The notes beneath the pieces are model-generated. The model was not told the DNA's origin and did no database searches. It worked only from the letters and a program-made list of their open reading frames with translations. Positions 10,011 to 20,135 of a DNA stretch of 64,000 bases are shown piece after piece. The stretch is from assembly GCF_003668995.1 (NCBI RefSeq), contig NZ_CP033068.1, positions 4,340,001 to 4,404,000 on the forward strand, given 5' to 3'. Source of the DNA: Flavobacterium sp. 140616W15. GTDB lineage: Bacteria; Bacteroidota; Bacteroidia; Flavobacteriales; Flavobacteriaceae. The position numbers were made by a program, and so were the translations under genes. How positions within the stretch are numbered: position 1 is the first letter of the stretch; each line of letters opens with the position of its first letter.

Positions 10011-10235
10011 ATGGCTAAAGTATTGAAATTTAGAGATGTGAAGTCCGATGTTGATAATAGAATGAAGGATTTTGAAAAGATTAGGATTAAGTTAAATGTG
10101 GCTCGTGCAAAAAGTACTCAGAGTGAAAGTGTTAAATCCGGTGAGGTTAAAAAGGAAACCAAAGGATTGTTCGATTCAATCTCTAGCTTTTTTTATGAAG
10201 GGTCAAAACCAGTTAGATATAACGGAAGGAAATAA
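10011..10235 (+). CDS. Small basic protein next to roadblock module 1
   Basis: A 74-residue protein of unknown function, rich in lysine and arginine, with no membrane segment. The middle is a charged helix (DNRMKDFEKIRIKLNV). The C-terminal part, KGLFDSISSFF, could form a short amphipathic helix. It is transcribed divergently from the roadblock pair. A 48-residue basic protein in the same divergent position at the second pair ends in a similar KGFFKKIFS. It starts with ATG and is followed by its own terminator, which supports a real gene. Confidence 0.6.
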   Translation: MAKVLKFRDVKSDVDNRMKDFEKIRIKLNVARAKSTQSESVKSGEVKKETKGLFDSISSFFYEGSKPVRYNGRK

Positions 10236-10259
10236 AGAACATTTTGTTACGAAATAATT

Positions 10260-10285
10260 AACGCTCCCTAGGGAGCGTTTTTTTT
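10260..10285 (+). terminator. Terminator after the small basic gene
   Basis: AACGCTCCC pairs perfectly with GGGAGCGTT across a 2-nt loop, followed by seven T. Confidence 0.9.
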
Positions 10286-10296
10286 GATTTAATTGT

Positions 10297-10304
10297 TACT
10301 TTTG
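10297..10304 (+). promoter_or_regulatory. -7 promoter element of lspA
   Basis: TACTTTTG matches TAnnTTTG exactly and ends 20 nt before the lspA ATG. The upstream element would fall inside the preceding terminator and no TTG is visible at the right spacing. Confidence 0.45.
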
Positions 10305-10324
10305 CGCCAATAAAAAATTATAAA

Positions 10325-10921
10325 ATGTCACTACGAAAAGCGTATTTACTTATTTTCATTATTTTACTTATTGATCAGGTTTCTAAAATTTACATTAAAA
10401 CAAACTTTGTTTTGAGTGAAGAGGTAGAAGTCTTTAAATGGTTTAAGATTCTTTTTATTGAAAATGAAGGAATGGCTTGGGGAACAAAAATTCCAGGTGA
10501 ATACGGAAAATTGATTTTGACTGTGTTTAGGATTTTTGCAGTTTTCGGTATAGCGTATTGGCTGTACGATTCTATAAAAAAACAAAGTTCAACGTATTTA
10601 ATTGTTGCTATTTCTTTGATTATGGCTGGAGCAGCAGGGAATATTATAGATTCAGTTTTTTATGGAGTGATTTTCGATGATAGTTATAATAACTTAGCTA
10701 CATTGTTTGCTCCAGAACATTACGGAACATTGTTTCATGGTAAAGTGGTTGATATGTTATATTTTCCTATTTGGGAAGGGAATTTACCAACTTGGTTGCC
10801 AATATGGGGTGGAGAACCATTTAAATTTTTTAATGCAATTTTTAATTTTGCCGATATGGCGATTTCTACAGGAGTTGGGATTTTAATTGTCTTTAATAAA
10901 AAAGCATTTAACAAGCACTAA
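10325..10921 (+). CDS. lspA: Lipoprotein signal peptidase (signal peptidase II)
   Basis: Cleaves the signal peptide of prolipoproteins in the inner membrane. Four membrane helices are visible. Family motifs are LIDQVSK near the N-terminus, NEGMAWG, AGAAGNIIDSV, and the two catalytic aspartates in KVVDMLYFP and NFADMAIS. At 198 residues it is longer than the E. coli enzyme because of an insertion around residues 115-160, common in Bacteroidota. The window encodes several lipoprotein substrates, for example SusD. Confidence 0.93.
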   Translation: MSLRKAYLLIFIILLIDQVSKIYIKTNFVLSEEVEVFKWFKILFIENEGMAWGTKIPGEYGKLILTVFRIFAVFGIAYWLYDSIKKQSSTYLIVAISLIMAGAAGNIIDSVFYGVIFDDSYNNLATLFAPEHYGTLFHGKVVDMLYFPIWEGNLPTWLPIWGGEPFKFFNAIFNFADMAISTGVGILIVFNKKAFNKH

Positions 10922-11007
10922 CTAATTTTACTTTATAGAATTTTAGTTTTTTACAACCGAATAGTTCTCGGGATGTTTTATTTTTACAGTACGGAAAAAC
11001 TAAAAAA

Positions 11008-14000
11008 ATGCAAAGACCCTCTTTTTCTATATATGACGCATCTGCGGGCTCTGGTAAAACATATACTTTAGTTAAGGAATATCTTAAAATTATTCTTTCA
11101 GCTCCCAAAAATGATGCATATCGTAATATTCTAGCGATTACATTTACTAATAAGGCGGTGCATGAAATGAAAAGCCGTATTGTGGGCAGTTTGTCGGAAT
11201 TTGCGAAAGACGAACCATCTGGAAAAGCGACTGATTTGATGCAGGATTTAGCTCGAGAAACAGGGCTTTCGATTATTGAATTAAAAACTAAATCACAAAA
11301 TATCATTAAGCATATTATTCATAATTATGCAGCTTTTGATATTTCTACAATCGATAAATTTACACATAAGGTTATCCGTGCTTTTGCGCATGATTTAAAT
11401 TTACCGATGACTTTTGAGGTAACTCTGGATACCGAAAATTTACTTATAGAGGCAGTTGATGCCATTATCGCTCAAGCAGGTCAGGATGAAACGTTGACCA
11501 AGTTATTGATCGATTTTACGATGGAAAAAACCGATGATGATAAAAGTTGGGATGTGTCTCGTGAAATTCTTGAAACAGGAAGGTTAATCTTAAATGAGAA
11601 TAATCGAAATGAAATTACACATTTTCATGATAAATCAATTGGGGAGTTTGTTGAAATAAAAAAGAAACTAACGGTTTTATGCAAAGACCTAGAAGAGGAG
11701 AATGTTGCTTTTGCTAGAAATGCACTTTTGTTAATTGAAAAAAATGGAATTGATTTAAAATCTTTTTCGAGAGGAACATTCCCAAATCATCTAGAAAGTA
11801 TTCGAGATGGTAAATTTAATCCCAAGAATAAAACATTTCATGAGTTTGATGATATCGCAATAAATAAAACGGCCAAAGACAGAGCTTTAATAGAGAATAT
11901 CATTCCCGAATTACTTCAGATTCTGGATAAGACTTATAAGAACTTTGAGAAAAGAGATTTTTACAAAGCATTTCTTAAAAATATCACGCCACTTTCATTG
12001 TTGAATACGGTGAGTAACGAGTTGGAGAAGATTCAAAAAGAACAAAATGTTTTGTCTATTTCTGAGTTTAATGCAATTATTCATCGCGAAATTCAGAATC
12101 AGCCAGCGCCTTTTATTTATGAACGTTTGGGAGAAAGGTACCGTCATTTTTTTATTGATGAATTTCAGGATACATCCGAAATGCAATGGCAGAATTTAAT
12201 TCCGCTAATCGATAATGCGCTTTCTGGTCAGGATGATTTTGGAGTAAAAGGTACTCTAATGATTGTTGGAGATCCAAAACAATCAATTTATCGTTGGAGG
12301 GGTGGGAAAGCGGAGCAGTTTATTGAGCTGAGTAAGGATTTAAACCCATTTAATAATCCGGATAAAAAAATAACACATTTAGATACCAATTATCGTAGCT
12401 ATAGTGAGGTTATCGAATTTAATAATGGCTTTTTTAAATTAATCTCTTCGGAGTTTGAAAATACCGATTATAAAGATCTGTATGAAAATCATAGTCATCA
12501 AAAAACTAATGCTAAGAAAGGGGGATATGTAAATATTTCGTTTCTCCCAATTGTAGATAAAAGTGATCAAATTGAGGATGATGCAGTATTGGAGAAGACC
12601 GATTTATATGTTTTGGCGACTTTAAATACAATTCAAAAAGTATTGCGTGAAGGGTTTGAATATAAAGATATTGTTATTCTGACTCGAAAAAGAAGTCAGG
12701 GTATTGACGTTGCGAATTATTTAACGGAGCAAAAAATTCCTTTATTGTCTTCGGAGACATTGATGATTCAGAATGCAACAGAAGTTCGATTGGTAATTCA
12801 TTTGTTGAAATACTTGAATAATAATGCTGATTTAGAAGCAAAAGCTAATTTTTTGCACTTTTTGGCTAAGAATACAGATGTTAAAATGCCGATCCATGAT
12901 TTTATAGCAGAAGGAATGGCAGAAAGAAATGAAATTGCTTTTGAAAAATGGTTAGAAAAATTTGACGTTTCACTTTCATTTGAAAGTATTCGAAAGAAAT
13001 CACTTTATGAGGCAGTTGAGACTATTGTTTCAAAATTTGTACGCCCAGAGTATAATAATGCTTATGTACAATATTTTCTTGATATAGTTTTGGAGCGCGA
13101 TATTCGGAATCAAGCAGGTATTTCAGATTTTTTAAGTTTTTGGGATAAGAATGCAGAGAAATTCAGTATTCCTTCTCCAGAAGGGAATAATGCGGTTCGT
13201 ATCATGACTATTCATAAATCGAAAGGATTAGAGTTTCCGGTTGTTATTATGCCTTTTGCTGAAGAAGATTATAGTCGGAAACCAAAAGATAAGCTGTGGT
13301 TGAATGCAGAGGAAGAAGATTTTGGATTGCCAAAGGTGTTAATAGATAATAGTAGTGCTGTGGCAGGATTTGGAGAAGATGCTGCTGTTGTTTTTAATTT
13401 AAAGAAGCAAGAAGAATTGCTTGATAACGTAAATGTTTTGTATGTTGCATTGACTCGGGCAGAAGAGCAGTTGTATGTGATTTCTCAGGAAATAAAACCT
13501 AGAAAAGATGGTGATTTTCCTGGTAATATGGCATCTTTTTTTATAAAATATTTAATTGATTTAGGAGTTTATGATGAAAATAAATTGGAATATGAGTTTG
13601 GTAATTCGGCTAAATTGTCTTCAGGAGAGAAACACTCTTCGTCTGCCAAAACAATTCCATTAGTTTCTGAAGTTTTAAATCCTAAGAGTATTAAAATTGC
13701 CCAACGCGAAGCATTAATGTGGGGAACACATCAGCAAGAAGCTATATCATATGGGAATATAATTCATGAGATATTAGCTTTTGTAAAATATCAGTCAGAT
13801 ATAGATTTAGCAATTGTAAAAGCATTAGAAGATGGATTAATCACTTTTGAACAAAAAGATATTGTTTCGAAAACGATTCAAGAAATTGTAAATCATTCAG
13901 AAATCAGTGTTTGTTTTGAAAGGGGTAATAGAGTTTTAAATGAAGAAACTATTATTCAAAAAGAAGGAAAGATATTAAAGCCTGATAGAGTTGTTATTAC

Positions 14001-14166
14001 TCCTAAAGGAGAAGCTTATCTCTTAGATTATAAAACAGGTTCGGCTAACCCAAAATATAAACAACAAGTAGAAGAATATCAGTTTGCTATTGAAAATATG
14101 GGGTTTAAAGTGTTAAAAAAGGCATTGGTGTATATAGGAACCGATATCGATGTAGTAAATTTGTGA
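11008..14166 (+). CDS. addA: AddA/RecB-like helicase-nuclease
   Basis: A 1052-residue UvrD/Rep-type (SF1) helicase with a C-terminal RecB-type nuclease domain, for double-strand-break resection. Walker A is DASAGSGKTYTL near residue 10. Motif II is DEFQDTSEMQW and motif III GDPKQSIYRWRGG. MTIHKSKGLEFPVV is motif V-like and VLYVALTRAEEQLY motif VI. The nuclease part shows YGNIIHEI, KPDRVV and LLDYKTG followed by a QVEEYQFA helix, so the PD-(D/E)XK residues are kept. Its probable partner AddB is at 17068-19830, separated by kbl and ompA. Which of the pair is called AddA is by analogy with Firmicutes. Confidence 0.85.
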   Translation: MQRPSFSIYDASAGSGKTYTLVKEYLKIILSAPKNDAYRNILAITFTNKAVHEMKSRIVGSLSEFAKDEPSGKATDLMQDLARETGLSIIELKTKSQNIIKHIIHNYAAFDISTIDKFTHKVIRAFAHDLNLPMTFEVTLDTENLLIEAVDAIIAQAGQDETLTKLLIDFTMEKTDDDKSWDVSREILETGRLILNENNRNEITHFHDKSIGEFVEIKKKLTVLCKDLEEENVAFARNALLLIEKNGIDLKSFSRGTFPNHLESIRDGKFNPKNKTFHEFDDIAINKTAKDRALIENIIPELLQILDKTYKNFEKRDFYKAFLKNITPLSLLNTVSNELEKIQKEQNVLSISEFNAIIHREIQNQPAPFIYERLGERYRHFFIDEFQDTSEMQWQNLIPLIDNALSGQDDFGVKGTLMIVGDPKQSIYRWRGGKAEQFIELSKDLNPFNNPDKKITHLDTNYRSYSEVIEFNNGFFKLISSEFENTDYKDLYENHSHQKTNAKKGGYVNISFLPIVDKSDQIEDDAVLEKTDLYVLATLNTIQKVLREGFEYKDIVILTRKRSQGIDVANYLTEQKIPLLSSETLMIQNATEVRLVIHLLKYLNNNADLEAKANFLHFLAKNTDVKMPIHDFIAEGMAERNEIAFEKWLEKFDVSLSFESIRKKSLYEAVETIVSKFVRPEYNNAYVQYFLDIVLERDIRNQAGISDFLSFWDKNAEKFSIPSPEGNNAVRIMTIHKSKGLEFPVVIMPFAEEDYSRKPKDKLWLNAEEEDFGLPKVLIDNSSAVAGFGEDAAVVFNLKKQEELLDNVNVLYVALTRAEEQLYVISQEIKPRKDGDFPGNMASFFIKYLIDLGVYDENKLEYEFGNSAKLSSGEKHSSSAKTIPLVSEVLNPKSIKIAQREALMWGTHQQEAISYGNIIHEILAFVKYQSDIDLAIVKALEDGLITFEQKDIVSKTIQEIVNHSEISVCFERGNRVLNEETIIQKEGKILKPDRVVITPKGEAYLLDYKTGSANPKYKQQVEEYQFAIENMGFKVLKKALVYIGTDIDVVNL

Positions 14167-14236
14167 AAAAATTAGTCAGGTGTTAAGAATTAAAACTGAC
14201 TAACTTGTTAAAATTTAACATATTAAATAAGTAGAG

Positions 14237-15430
14237 ATGTACGGAAAAATTAAGGAGCATTTGCAGAATGAATTGCAAACGATTGAAGAAAACGGAATTT
14301 TTAAAAAAGAAAGAATAATAACTTCTGCTCAGGATGCTGAAATAACTATTTCTACTGGAGAGAAAGTTTTGAATTTTTGCGCTAATAATTATTTAGGATT
14401 GTCTTCACATCCAGAAGTTGTTCAGGCTGCAAAAGATGCGATGGATACGCATGGTTTCGGAATGTCATCTGTACGTTTTATATGTGGAACGCAAGATATT
14501 CATAAAACATTAGAGAAAAAGATAGCTGATTTTTATGGAACAGAGGATACGATACTATATGCTGCAGCCTTTGATGCAAATGGAGGTGTTTTTGAGCCTT
14601 TGTTGGGGGAAAATGATGCGATTATTTCGGATAGTTTAAATCATGCTTCGATAATAGATGGAGTTCGTTTGTGTAAAGCGGCTCGTTATCGTTATGAGAA
14701 TAGTAATATGGAAGATTTAGAACAGCAGCTAATAAAAGCGAATGATGCTGGAGCTCGTTTTAAATTAATTGTTACTGATGGAGTATTCTCTATGGATGGA
14801 CTTGTAGCTCCATTGGATAAAATATGCGACTTAGCAGATAAATATGATGCAATGGTTATGGTTGATGAATGCCATGCAGCTGGATTTATTGGAGCAACAG
14901 GAAAAGGAACTCTTGAGGCAAAAGGAGTAATGGGTAGAGTTGATATCATTACAGGAACTCTTGGAAAAGCTTTAGGAGGTGCTATGGGGGGGTATACTAC
15001 AGCTAAAAAAGAAATTGTAGAATTATTACGTCAGAGATCACGACCGTATTTGTTTTCAAATTCATTAGCGCCAGCAATTGTAGGAGCTTCTATTAAAGTA
15101 TTTGAGCTTCTAGAAAAAGACACAGTATTAAGAGATAGATTAGAATGGAATACGAATTACTTTAAAGAAGGCTTAAAGAAAGCTGGATTTGATATAATAG
15201 ATGGGGATTCGGCTATCGTTCCCGTTATGCTATATGACGCGAAATTATCGCAAAATATGGCAAATGAACTTTTAAAGGAGGGTATTTATGTAATAGGATT
15301 CTTCTTTCCTGTAGTTCCTAAGGAAAAAGCAAGGATAAGAGTACAATTGTCTGCGGCGCATACAAAGGACCATCTAGACAGAGCTTTAGAGGCATTTGTT
15401 AAGGTAGGTAAACTGTTAAAAGTTGTATAA
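14237..15430 (+). CDS. kbl: Glycine C-acetyltransferase (2-amino-3-ketobutyrate CoA ligase)
   Basis: A PLP enzyme of the alpha-oxoamine synthase family. With threonine dehydrogenase it converts threonine-derived 2-amino-3-ketobutyrate plus CoA to glycine and acetyl-CoA. The 397 residues match Kbl. Visible motifs are [15 protein letters not shown], the [19 protein letters not shown] stretch, DECHAAGF with the PLP-contacting Asp and His, and the PLP lysine in [13 protein letters not shown]. No threonine dehydrogenase is in the window. Confidence 0.92.
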   Translation: MYGKIKEHLQNELQTIEENGIFKKERIITSAQDAEITISTGEKVLNFCANNYLGLSSHPEVVQAAKDAMDTHGFGMSSVRFICGTQDIHKTLEKKIADFYGTEDTILYAAAFDANGGVFEPLLGENDAIISDSLNHASIIDGVRLCKAARYRYENSNMEDLEQQLIKANDAGARFKLIVTDGVFSMDGLVAPLDKICDLADKYDAMVMVDECHAAGFIGATGKGTLEAKGVMGRVDIITGTLGKALGGAMGGYTTAKKEIVELLRQRSRPYLFSNSLAPAIVGASIKVFELLEKDTVLRDRLEWNTNYFKEGLKKAGFDIIDGDSAIVPVMLYDAKLSQNMANELLKEGIYVIGFFFPVVPKEKARIRVQLSAAHTKDHLDRALEAFVKVGKLLKVV

Positions 15431-15475
15431 TTCCCACTTTTGGCATTTCTTATTGCTTTTTTTTAACATTTCATT

Positions 15476-15505
15476 TTGTAGTTAAAAATTTACGCATTAC
15501 TTTTG
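15476..15505 (+). promoter_or_regulatory. Strong consensus promoter of ompA
   Basis: TTG at 15476-15478, a 19-nt spacer and TACTTTTG at 15498-15505 match the Bacteroidota consensus at both boxes. The start codon follows 37 nt later. A strong promoter fits an abundant outer membrane protein. Confidence 0.75.
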
Positions 15506-15542
15506 TCTATAATTAACTAAATTGTAATTAAATAAATTAAGT

Positions 15543-17003
15543 ATGAAACATCTTAACAAACTTTTAGTTGCTGTGATGATGGCGATGGGGTTAAGTTCTC
15601 ACGCACAAGACAGTAACAATCCATGGGCTATCTCTTTTGGAGTTAATGCCGTAGACACTAAAACGAGTGCTGGTGGAGGACATAACTGGGCTGATCAACA
15701 TTTTTCTCAGGCTTTCGCAGCAAAAGACAACTGGAACATTCTTCCTTCTGTATCTTATATCGGTGTATCTAGATACATTGGTGATAATTTTTCTGTAGGA
15801 TTACAAGGTTCTGTGAATAAAATTGATAGATACGTAACGTTTAATCCAGCTGCTCCTGGTCACGATTCTCGTGGTTATGTAGTTTCTAATCCTGGAGACT
15901 TAATGTATTATGGTATTGATGCTACACTTAGATATAGCTTCATGTCTTTAATTAAATCTAAAGTAATCGATCCTTCGTTAAGCGTTGGTGGAGGTTATAC
16001 TTTCTTCGGAGATAGCAGTTTTGGTACTGTTAACCCAGGAGCTGGTTTGACTTTTTGGTTCTCTGAATCAATCGGTTTATCTTTAGCTACTACTTACAAA
16101 AAATCTTTTGGAGATAGAGAAGATGCTGCTGGTATTCCAGACGCTCCATCTCATTTTCAACATTCAGCAGGTCTTACTTTCAAATTTGGAGGTAAAGATA
16201 CTGACGGAGATGGTATCTACGATAAAGATGATGCTTGTCCAGATGTTGCTGGTTTAAAACAATTCAACGGATGTCCAGATACTGACGGTGATGGTATCGT
16301 TGACGCAAGTGATGCTTGTCCAACTGAATTTGGTTTAGCTGCTTTAAATGGTTGTCCAGATAGAGATGGTGATGGTGTTGCTGATAAAGATGATGCTTGT
16401 CCAGATACATTTGGTTTAGCTGCTTTAAAAGGTTGTCCAGATACTGACGGTGATGGTGTTGCTGATAAAGATGACAAATGTCCTACTGTTGCAGGTCCTA
16501 AAGAAAACGGTGGATGTCCTTGGCCAGACGCTGATAAAGATGGTGTACTTGACAAAGATGACGATTGTCCTACTGTAGCTGGTCCAGCTAGTAACAGAGG
16601 TTGTCCAGAAGTAACTACTGCTGTATTAGATGATCTTAAAGTTCAAGCTAGAGCGGTATTCTTTGACACTGGAAAAGCTACTTTCAAAAAAGGAGATGCT
16701 ACTACTCAAGCTAGATTAGATGCTATCAAAGAAATCCTTAAAGCTTATCCAAATGCTAAATTTAGCATCGAAGGACATACTGATAGTACAGGTTCTGCTA
16801 AAATCAACAACAAATTATCTCAAGAAAGAGCTGATGCTGTAATGAATGCATTAATCGAAAGAGGTGTAAGCCCAGATAATTTAGTTGCAAAAGGATTTGG
16901 TTCATCTCAACCAGTTGCAAGTAACAAAACTGCAAAAGGTAGAGCTGAAAACAGAAGAACTGAAATCAGACACATAGGTTCTAAATACGAAGGTAAATTG
17001 TAA
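15543..17003 (+). CDS. OmpA-family outer membrane protein with calcium-type repeats
   Basis: A 486-residue outer membrane protein. It has a signal peptide (cleavage near LSSHAQD) and a beta-barrel of about 200 residues ending LTFKFGG. Next come five thrombospondin type 3-like repeats of the form DTDGDG-x-x-D-x-x-DACPD between about residues 219 and 355. The C-terminal OmpA domain binds peptidoglycan ([11 protein letters not shown], then [17 protein letters not shown] and AENRRTEI). It anchors the outer membrane to the cell wall. Codon use is rich in optimal codons compared with neighbours, in line with its strong promoter. Confidence 0.92.
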   Translation: MKHLNKLLVAVMMAMGLSSHAQDSNNPWAISFGVNAVDTKTSAGGGHNWADQHFSQAFAAKDNWNILPSVSYIGVSRYIGDNFSVGLQGSVNKIDRYVTFNPAAPGHDSRGYVVSNPGDLMYYGIDATLRYSFMSLIKSKVIDPSLSVGGGYTFFGDSSFGTVNPGAGLTFWFSESIGLSLATTYKKSFGDREDAAGIPDAPSHFQHSAGLTFKFGGKDTDGDGIYDKDDACPDVAGLKQFNGCPDTDGDGIVDASDACPTEFGLAALNGCPDRDGDGVADKDDACPDTFGLAALKGCPDTDGDGVADKDDKCPTVAGPKENGGCPWPDADKDGVLDKDDDCPTVAGPASNRGCPEVTTAVLDDLKVQARAVFFDTGKATFKKGDATTQARLDAIKEILKAYPNAKFSIEGHTDSTGSAKINNKLSQERADAVMNALIERGVSPDNLVAKGFGSSQPVASNKTAKGRAENRRTEIRHIGSKYEGKL

Positions 17004-17025
17004 TTTACTTTTCTAAATAATTTTA

Positions 17026-17058
17026 AAAAGCCATTCTTAATTGAATGGCTTTTTTTAT
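17026..17058 (+). terminator. Terminator after ompA
   Basis: AAAAGCCATTC pairs with GAATGGCTTTT and is followed by more T. It ends 10 nt before the addB start codon. Confidence 0.9.
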
Positions 17059-17067
17059 TTTTATACA

Positions 17068-19830
17068 ATGACAGAAATTTACTTTTTAGATAAGATTGCA
17101 AAGGTTATAATTGAAGATTATTTAGGCAAATTGGCTGAAACTACAATTGTTCTACCAAATAAAAGGGCCAAAATTTTTCTTGTCGAAGCTTTAAAAAAAC
17201 AAATACAGAATACGGTTATCAGTCCGAAGATAATTAGTATTGAAGAATTTATTCAGGATATAGCCTCCGTACGGTCAATTGATTCAATAGAATTATTGTT
17301 CGAGTTTTATGAGGTGTACTTGTCAATTACGGAGAAAAAAAACCAACAGTCTTTTGAGTTGTTCGCTAATTGGGGGAAAACATTATTGCAGGATTTTAAT
17401 GAAATCGATAGATATTTATTAGATCCATCACACGTACTTTCTTATCTTAAGGATATTGAGGATATTAAAAAATGGGGAATAGAGGTTGAAAATAAAACTC
17501 AATTATTAGAGAATTATATAGATTTTTGGAAGTTGCTACCTAGTTATTACGAATCTTTATATACTCATTTGCTTAATAAACAAATTGGATATCAAGGATT
17601 GATTTATAGAGAAGCGGTGAATAATATAGATCATTTTACGAATTCAGTTCAGAATCAGCATTTTGTTTTTGCGGGATTTAATGCTTTAAATGCTGCGGAA
17701 GAAAAAATTATTCAGCATTTAATAGCTTCTGAGCAGGCTAAAATATATTGGGATATTGATAAAACTTTTTTAAATGATCCCTACCATGATGCAGGATTAT
17801 TTGTTAGACGTTTTAAACAAGATTGGAAATATTATAAAGCAAACCCCTTTGAATGGATATTAGATGATTTCTCTCAATCTAAAAACATACAAGTTATTGG
17901 TACGCCAAAATCAATTGGACAAGCAAAAATAACAGGAAGTATAATTGAAGAAATTATTACTAATAATCCAGGTTCATCATTAGATAAAGTAGCTGTAGTA
18001 TTAGGTGATGAAAATTTACTAGTACCACTTTTATATGCTTTACCATCTTCTGTGGGAGCTTTAAATATTACAATGGGGTATTCAAGTAAGAATAATCCAA
18101 CTCAAATTTTGATTGCAAAACTGTTTAAAATGCATACTAATGCATTGTCTAGAAATGGTGTTTCTTATGTTTTTTATTATAAAGATGTTTTAGATATCTT
18201 AACACATCCTTTGATTGAGCCATATGCCAACGTAAAAGGATTGGTGAAAAAGATAAATCAAAACAATTATACTTTTATAACTCACTCTAAAATTATTGAG
18301 CTTAATGAGAATCATTCAGATTTGTTTTTGTTGCTTTTTCAAAAGTGGGATTCCGGTTCAGTAGCAGTTTTAAACAATATTTCAAAACTCTTACTCCAGA
18401 TAAAGGAGAATCTAAGTAATGATAGTGAAGAAGATAAAATTGCGAAGACGTTCGTTTTTGCTATTTTTAAGGTAATTAATAAGTTGATTAATTACTATTC
18501 TCAGCACCAGCATATTGATAAAATAGAAACACTCTATGCTATTTATAAACAAGTTATAGAAGTGGCCGAAGTTTCGTTTGAAGGAGAGCCTTTAAACGGT
18601 TTACAGATCATGGGAGTTTTAGAGAGTCGTGTTCTGGACTTTGATACCGTAATTGTAACTTCTATGAACGAAGGTAAATTTCCAGCGGGAAAATCTATGA
18701 ACTCGTTTATTCCCTATGATGTTAAACGTGAATTGGGTTTGCCAACATTTAAAGAGAAAGATGCCATTTATACGTTTCACTTTTATCATTTATTACAGCG
18801 TGCTAAGAATATTTACTTGCTCTATAATACAGAAAGTGAAGGACTGGATGCAGGTGAGAGAAGCCGTTTTATAACGCAGCTTGAGGTCGAAAAAAAGCCA
18901 AAACACAATTTGACTCATGAAATTTATAATGCAGTTTTGCCAGAAACAGCATATGAACCAATGGTTATTCCTAAATCTGAAGCTGTAATGATACGGTTGA
19001 AAGAAATTGCAAGTGCAGGATTTTCACCATCAGCATTAACGAGTTATATTCGAAATCCGATTCAGTTTTATTTTCAGAAAATATTGCGAATTCGCGAGGT
19101 CGAAGAAGTTGAAGAGAATATTGCTTTAAATACTTTAGGGACTATTATTCATGAAACATTGAAAGCGCTTTATGACCCTTTTATTGGTAAATTTATCTCT
19201 GAGAGCGATATTTTAAATTGTTTTAAATTACTAGATAATGAAGTCTTGAAACAGTTTAAGTTAGTTTATAAAGAAGGGGAGATTAAAAAAGGGCGTAATC
19301 TTTTGGCTTTTGAAGTAGCGAAACGGAATGTTTCAAATTTTTTAAAAGTCGAACTAGAATGTATCAAAGATGGTGATGCAATTAAAATTCTTGCAATAGA
19401 AGAAACTTTTGAAAGAACATTGACACATCCAAGTTTACCTTTTCCAGTTTTAATAAAAGGAAACGTAGATAGAATTGAACAACGTAATGGAATTATCCGG
19501 ATTATTGATTATAAAACAGGTAAAGTAGATAAGGCTAATGTTATTCTTAAAAATTGGGATGGACTTATAGCCGATATAAAAAATGATAAAATTATTCAGG
19601 TTTTGGCATATGCCTTTATGTATGAAAACAATGCAAATGGATTGCCTATTGAAGCTGGAATTATCTCCTTTAAGAACTTAAAATCTGGTTTTTTACCTTT
19701 TGGATTTAAAGAAGAAAAGGACGTTAATATGATTATTAATGATGAGATAATGCATAATTATTTGGAACAAATTGTGTTGTTGCTCAATGAGATATTGGAT
19801 ATTACAATTCCTTTTGAAGAAAAAATATAA
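17068..19830 (+). CDS. addB: AddB-like PD-(D/E)XK nuclease
   Basis: A 920-residue partner for the AddA-like helicase, with an inactive-helicase-like body and a C-terminal RecB-type nuclease domain. The nuclease domain begins near FSPSALTSYIRNPIQFYF and contains LGTIIHETL, IKGNVDRIE and IRIIDYKTGKV, the H, D and D-x-K positions of this nuclease fold. I chose ATG 17068; the TTG at 17041 lies inside the ompA terminator. I do not see the four-cysteine iron-sulfur pattern of Bacillus AddB. The last 250 codons are duplicated, in decayed form, at 21160-21904. The stop overlaps the next start by one base. Confidence 0.8.
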   Translation: MTEIYFLDKIAKVIIEDYLGKLAETTIVLPNKRAKIFLVEALKKQIQNTVISPKIISIEEFIQDIASVRSIDSIELLFEFYEVYLSITEKKNQQSFELFANWGKTLLQDFNEIDRYLLDPSHVLSYLKDIEDIKKWGIEVENKTQLLENYIDFWKLLPSYYESLYTHLLNKQIGYQGLIYREAVNNIDHFTNSVQNQHFVFAGFNALNAAEEKIIQHLIASEQAKIYWDIDKTFLNDPYHDAGLFVRRFKQDWKYYKANPFEWILDDFSQSKNIQVIGTPKSIGQAKITGSIIEEIITNNPGSSLDKVAVVLGDENLLVPLLYALPSSVGALNITMGYSSKNNPTQILIAKLFKMHTNALSRNGVSYVFYYKDVLDILTHPLIEPYANVKGLVKKINQNNYTFITHSKIIELNENHSDLFLLLFQKWDSGSVAVLNNISKLLLQIKENLSNDSEEDKIAKTFVFAIFKVINKLINYYSQHQHIDKIETLYAIYKQVIEVAEVSFEGEPLNGLQIMGVLESRVLDFDTVIVTSMNEGKFPAGKSMNSFIPYDVKRELGLPTFKEKDAIYTFHFYHLLQRAKNIYLLYNTESEGLDAGERSRFITQLEVEKKPKHNLTHEIYNAVLPETAYEPMVIPKSEAVMIRLKEIASAGFSPSALTSYIRNPIQFYFQKILRIREVEEVEENIALNTLGTIIHETLKALYDPFIGKFISESDILNCFKLLDNEVLKQFKLVYKEGEIKKGRNLLAFEVAKRNVSNFLKVELECIKDGDAIKILAIEETFERTLTHPSLPFPVLIKGNVDRIEQRNGIIRIIDYKTGKVDKANVILKNWDGLIADIKNDKIIQVLAYAFMYENNANGLPIEAGIISFKNLKSGFLPFGFKEEKDVNMIINDEIMHNYLEQIVLLLNEILDITIPFEEKI

Positions 19831-20135
19831 TGAGTAAAACAATCAAGAAGTTAGGGAATGCTTTTGAATTTTTTAAAAGCACAATAGCCATTAATTTGGC
19901 AGCAAGTATTTTGCCTTTACTTTTTGGAGGGCTACTTGTTTTTAATTATTCGGTTGTGAGTTTTGGTTTTGCAATAAGCTTGGCAGTAAAAGAAAATAAT
20001 TCTAGAAACGAATATTTATTTTATTTCAATAATGGTCTTTCTAAAGGTTGGCTTTGGTTTTATTCTTGGTGTTTTAATCTATTGTTTCTAATAGTGGGTA
20101 TCTTTATTTTTAATCTAATAAGTAGATTATTTTGA
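19830..20135 (+). CDS. Small two-helix membrane protein, partner of ABC ATPase
   Basis: A 101-residue protein with two hydrophobic segments (about residues 19-52 and 74-98). It starts on the last base of the addB stop and overlaps the ABC ATPase by 4 bp, so the three genes are probably translationally coupled. I do not recognise the family. It may be the membrane partner of the ATPase, but two helices are few for a permease. Confidence 0.55.
   Translation: MSKTIKKLGNAFEFFKSTIAINLAASILPLLFGGLLVFNYSVVSFGFAISLAVKENNSRNEYLFYFNNGLSKGWLWFYSWCFNLLFLIVGIFIFNLISRLF

Noticed and set aside
10908..11306. Minus-strand frame of 132 codons over the start of addA
   Set aside because: It overlaps the conserved Walker A region of addA, which explains the coding pattern.
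16217..16555. Minus-strand frame of 112 codons inside ompA
   Set aside because: It is antisense to the calcium-repeat region, and its own repeats are only the mirror of those repeats.
16195..16610. Regular repeats suggestive of a CRISPR array
   Set aside because: The repeats are in frame and encode DTDGDG-type calcium motifs of OmpA; spacers are not variable.
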